In this document: positions 62,570 to 64,000 of the stretch, one piece after another
How the letters are laid out: the number at the start of each line of letters is the position of its first letter
How positions within the stretch are numbered: position 1 is the stretch's first letter
The notes under the pieces: model-generated
Database searches by the model: none
Seen by the model: the letters and a program-made list of their open reading frames with translations, nothing else
What the model was told of the DNA's origin: nothing
Position numbers and translations under genes: made by a program
DNA from: Roseomonas acroporae
GTDB taxonomy: Bacteria > Pseudomonadota > Alphaproteobacteria > Acetobacterales > Acetobacteraceae
Direction: 5' to 3'
Assembly (NCBI RefSeq): GCF_023223525.1
Contig: NZ_JALPRX010000062.1
Coordinates: 35,402 to 99,401 of the forward strand
DNA: 64,000 nt

Positions 62570-63676
62570 TTGCGGCTGCTGATCTGGTACTGGGGCCGGC
62601 GCGGCGCCGGCGCGCAGCGCGTGGTGACGCTCGGGCGCGCGCTGCGACGGCGCGGCGACGTGGCCGTGGCGCTCTCCGTCTCGCGGCAGATGGACCTGCT
62701 GGCGGAGGTGGAGGCGCTGGGCCTGCCGACCGATATCGTCGAGACCTACACCTCCGGCGCCGGCTTCCTGCTCGGCCTGCCGCGCGTGCCGGGGCTGGCG
62801 CGCCGCCTCGCGCGGCAGGCGCGGGAATTCCGCGCCGACGCGGTGCTCTCCGTGATGACGCATCTCTGGACGCCGCTGGTGACGCCCGCGCTGCGCCGCG
62901 CCGGCATCCCCTACGTCCCGATCGTCCACGACGCGCTGCCGCATCCGGGCGACCCGGCGCTGCTGTGGGACTGGCGCCTGGACCGCGAGCTGGACGCGGC
63001 CAGCGGCGCCATCGTGCATTCCGCCGAGGTGGGCCGCCTGCTGCGCGCGCGCCGGCCGGGCCTGCCGGTGGAGACGTTGTCGCTGGGCACCGACCTCGAT
63101 GCTGCCGCGCTGGCGCCGGCATCCGGCGCGGCGAAGGAGGGCGGCTTCCTGCTGTTCGGCCGGCTGCGCGCCTACAAGGGCCTCGACCTGCTGCGCGACG
63201 CCTGGCCCGCCGTGTTGGAGCGGCACCCCGGGGCGCGTCTGCGCGTGGTGGGGGAGGGCGACGCCGAGGGGCTGGCCCCCGGCCTCTCGGCCCTGCCCGG
63301 CGTGCGGGTGGAGACGCGCTGGGTGGCGGAGGCGGAGATCCCGGCGCTCGCCGCCTCGGCCGACGCGCTGGTGCTGCCCTATCGCGAGGCGAGCCAGTCC
63401 AGCGTGGTGCCGCTGGCCTTCGCGCTCGGCGTGCCGGTGGTGGCGACCGCGGTCGGCGCGCTGGCCGAGCAGGTGGCGGACGGGGTGAACGGGCTGGTGG
63501 TGCCGCCGGAGCCCGCCGCGCTGGCCGCGGCCATGGCCCGCATGGCGGACCCGGCCGAGCGCGCCCGGCTCGCCGCCGGGGCAAGGGCGAGCGGCGCGGC
63601 GCTGGTGGACTGGGACGCGCGCGCGGCGGAACTGCTGGGGGTGCTGCGGCGGCTGGGGGTGCGGGACGGCGGATAG
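62570..63676 (+). CDS. Glycosyltransferase (GT4-like)
   Basis: A 368-residue GT-B fold enzyme that starts with TTG 62570. The N-terminus reads LLIWYWGRRGAGAQRVVTLG. The donor-binding half has GGFLLFGRLRAYKGLDLLRD, RLRVVGEGDAEGLA and LVLPYREASQSSVVPLAFAL (the E-x7-E-like region), then GVPVVATAVGALAEQVADG. Donor and acceptor cannot be read. It follows the dehydrogenase by 24 nt but need not share its function. Confidence 0.88.
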   Translation: MRLLIWYWGRRGAGAQRVVTLGRALRRRGDVAVALSVSRQMDLLAEVEALGLPTDIVETYTSGAGFLLGLPRVPGLARRLARQAREFRADAVLSVMTHLWTPLVTPALRRAGIPYVPIVHDALPHPGDPALLWDWRLDRELDAASGAIVHSAEVGRLLRARRPGLPVETLSLGTDLDAAALAPASGAAKEGGFLLFGRLRAYKGLDLLRDAWPAVLERHPGARLRVVGEGDAEGLAPGLSALPGVRVETRWVAEAEIPALAASADALVLPYREASQSSVVPLAFALGVPVVATAVGALAEQVADGVNGLVVPPEPAALAAAMARMADPAERARLAAGARASGAALVDWDARAAELLGVLRRLGVRDGG

Positions 63677-63686
63677 GCGGGGGCTT

Positions 63687-63905
63687 TTCGGGGCGCTGCC
63701 CCGAACCCCGCCAGGGAAGGCGCCGCCTTCACTGCACCCATCCGCTGGGGCCCAAGGGGAGGTGGGGAGGCCCCAGACCCCGTTCGTTTGAGGCGTGACA
63801 ACTCAAACTACTGAAATTGAACAATAAATGGGGTTTCCAAAGGGGCTTCGCCCTTTGGTGGGGTCCAGGGGCAAGGCCCCTGGCGGGGTACCGGGGCAGC
63901 GCCCC
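63687..63905. repeat. Array of four hairpins between convergent genes
   Basis: Perfect stems: 63687-63705 (TTCGGGGC-GCT-GCCCCGAA), 63837-63858 (CCAAAGGG with CCCTTTGG), 63865-63883 (CCAGGGGC-AAG-GCCCCTGG) and 63893-63905 (GGGGC-AGC-GCCCC). A short AT-rich island lies at about 63790-63835. They probably serve as terminators for both converging genes; no gene is present. Confidence 0.55.
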
Positions 63906-63925
63906 GTTCCCGCGCAGCGGGAAAC

Positions 63926-64000
63926 CTACGCGCGCGGCGTCCCGCCGATCCGGCTCGCCACGAAGCGCGCCAGCGCCGGGCCGGCCAGCAGCACCAGCAG
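63926..64000 (-). CDS. C-terminal end of a gene leaving the window
   Basis: On the minus strand the last 24 codons and a TAG stop (63928-63926) are visible: LLVLLAGPALARFVASRIGG, then TPRA. The hydrophobic start and basic tail suggest the last membrane segment or helix of a longer protein. Nothing more can be said. Confidence 0.5.
   Translation of the reverse strand: MLVLLAGPALARFVASRIGGTPRA

Noticed and set aside
60809..63226. Open frame of 805 codons on the minus strand
   Set aside because: It is antisense to the acyl-CoA dehydrogenase and glycosyltransferase genes, both well supported.

Overview
The window is the right-hand part of a large integrative and conjugative element (ICE), about positions 1-49145, followed by about 15 kb of host chromosome. 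The ICE carries the plasmid-like backbone common in alphaproteobacterial ICEs. The host flank is much richer in GC, with strong C/G third-position bias. It encodes a Bug-type binding protein, a fused indolepyruvate ferredoxin oxidoreductase and GC-rich hairpin spacers. I infer a high-GC alphaproteobacterium, most likely Acetobacteraceae (Roseomonas-like); this is inference, not a database result.

Positions 1-142 are the C-terminus of a mercuric reductase (merA), so a mercury-resistance module lies to the left. From 219 to 9194 runs one long minus-strand operon, in transcription order: a small excisionase-like HTH protein (RdfS-like), RepA, ParA, a ribbon-helix-helix partner, DUF2840, the TraF peptidase, DUF736, a lytic transglycosylase, a VirD2-like relaxase, the coupling protein TraG and a CopG-like protein. 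Many neighbours overlap by ATGA, which suggests translational coupling. The 3' end of repA contains AT-rich 12-mers, 23-24 bp iteron-like repeats and paired DnaA boxes, so it may be a replication origin. Upstream (9409-11066) is a control region: a DUF6499-DUF2285 activator split across two frames at a likely +1 programmed frameshift (FseA-like), a single-domain DUF2285 protein, and an XRE regulator next to a 17-bp palindrome.

Positions 11178-24751 hold ICE maintenance genes: a second DUF736, small conserved proteins, a HEPN-like cargo gene, DUF2493, a Toprim primase-like protein, a giant methyltransferase/Strawberry-notch helicase, a ParB-like protein and an ArdC-like antirestriction protein. 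The last three genes share a similar leader.

Positions 25017-47488 form a defence island: (i) a DUF4143 ATPase; (ii) a tightly packed five-gene operon of a DUF1998 super-helicase (DruE-like), an SNF2 helicase (DrmD-like), an Eco57I/PglX-type adenine methylase, a Rad50-like ATPase with a CPVC motif, and an HNH nuclease; (iii) a minus-strand cassette of an unknown protein, an HNH protein and a HEPN-like protein; (iv) a Gabija-like pair (OLD/Toprim nuclease plus UvrD helicase). A tyrosine integrase (47562-48920) and the 3' half of a tRNA-Arg(CCG) gene (49101-49145, attR) close the element.

The chromosomal flank carries TetR/SDR, a GAF-GGDEF-EAL protein, a SAM methyltransferase, methionine aminopeptidase, a Bug solute-binding protein, a 33-codon ORF, an Lrp regulator divergent from indolepyruvate ferredoxin oxidoreductase, a small exported protein, an acyl-CoA dehydrogenase, a glycosyltransferase and the tail of one more gene.
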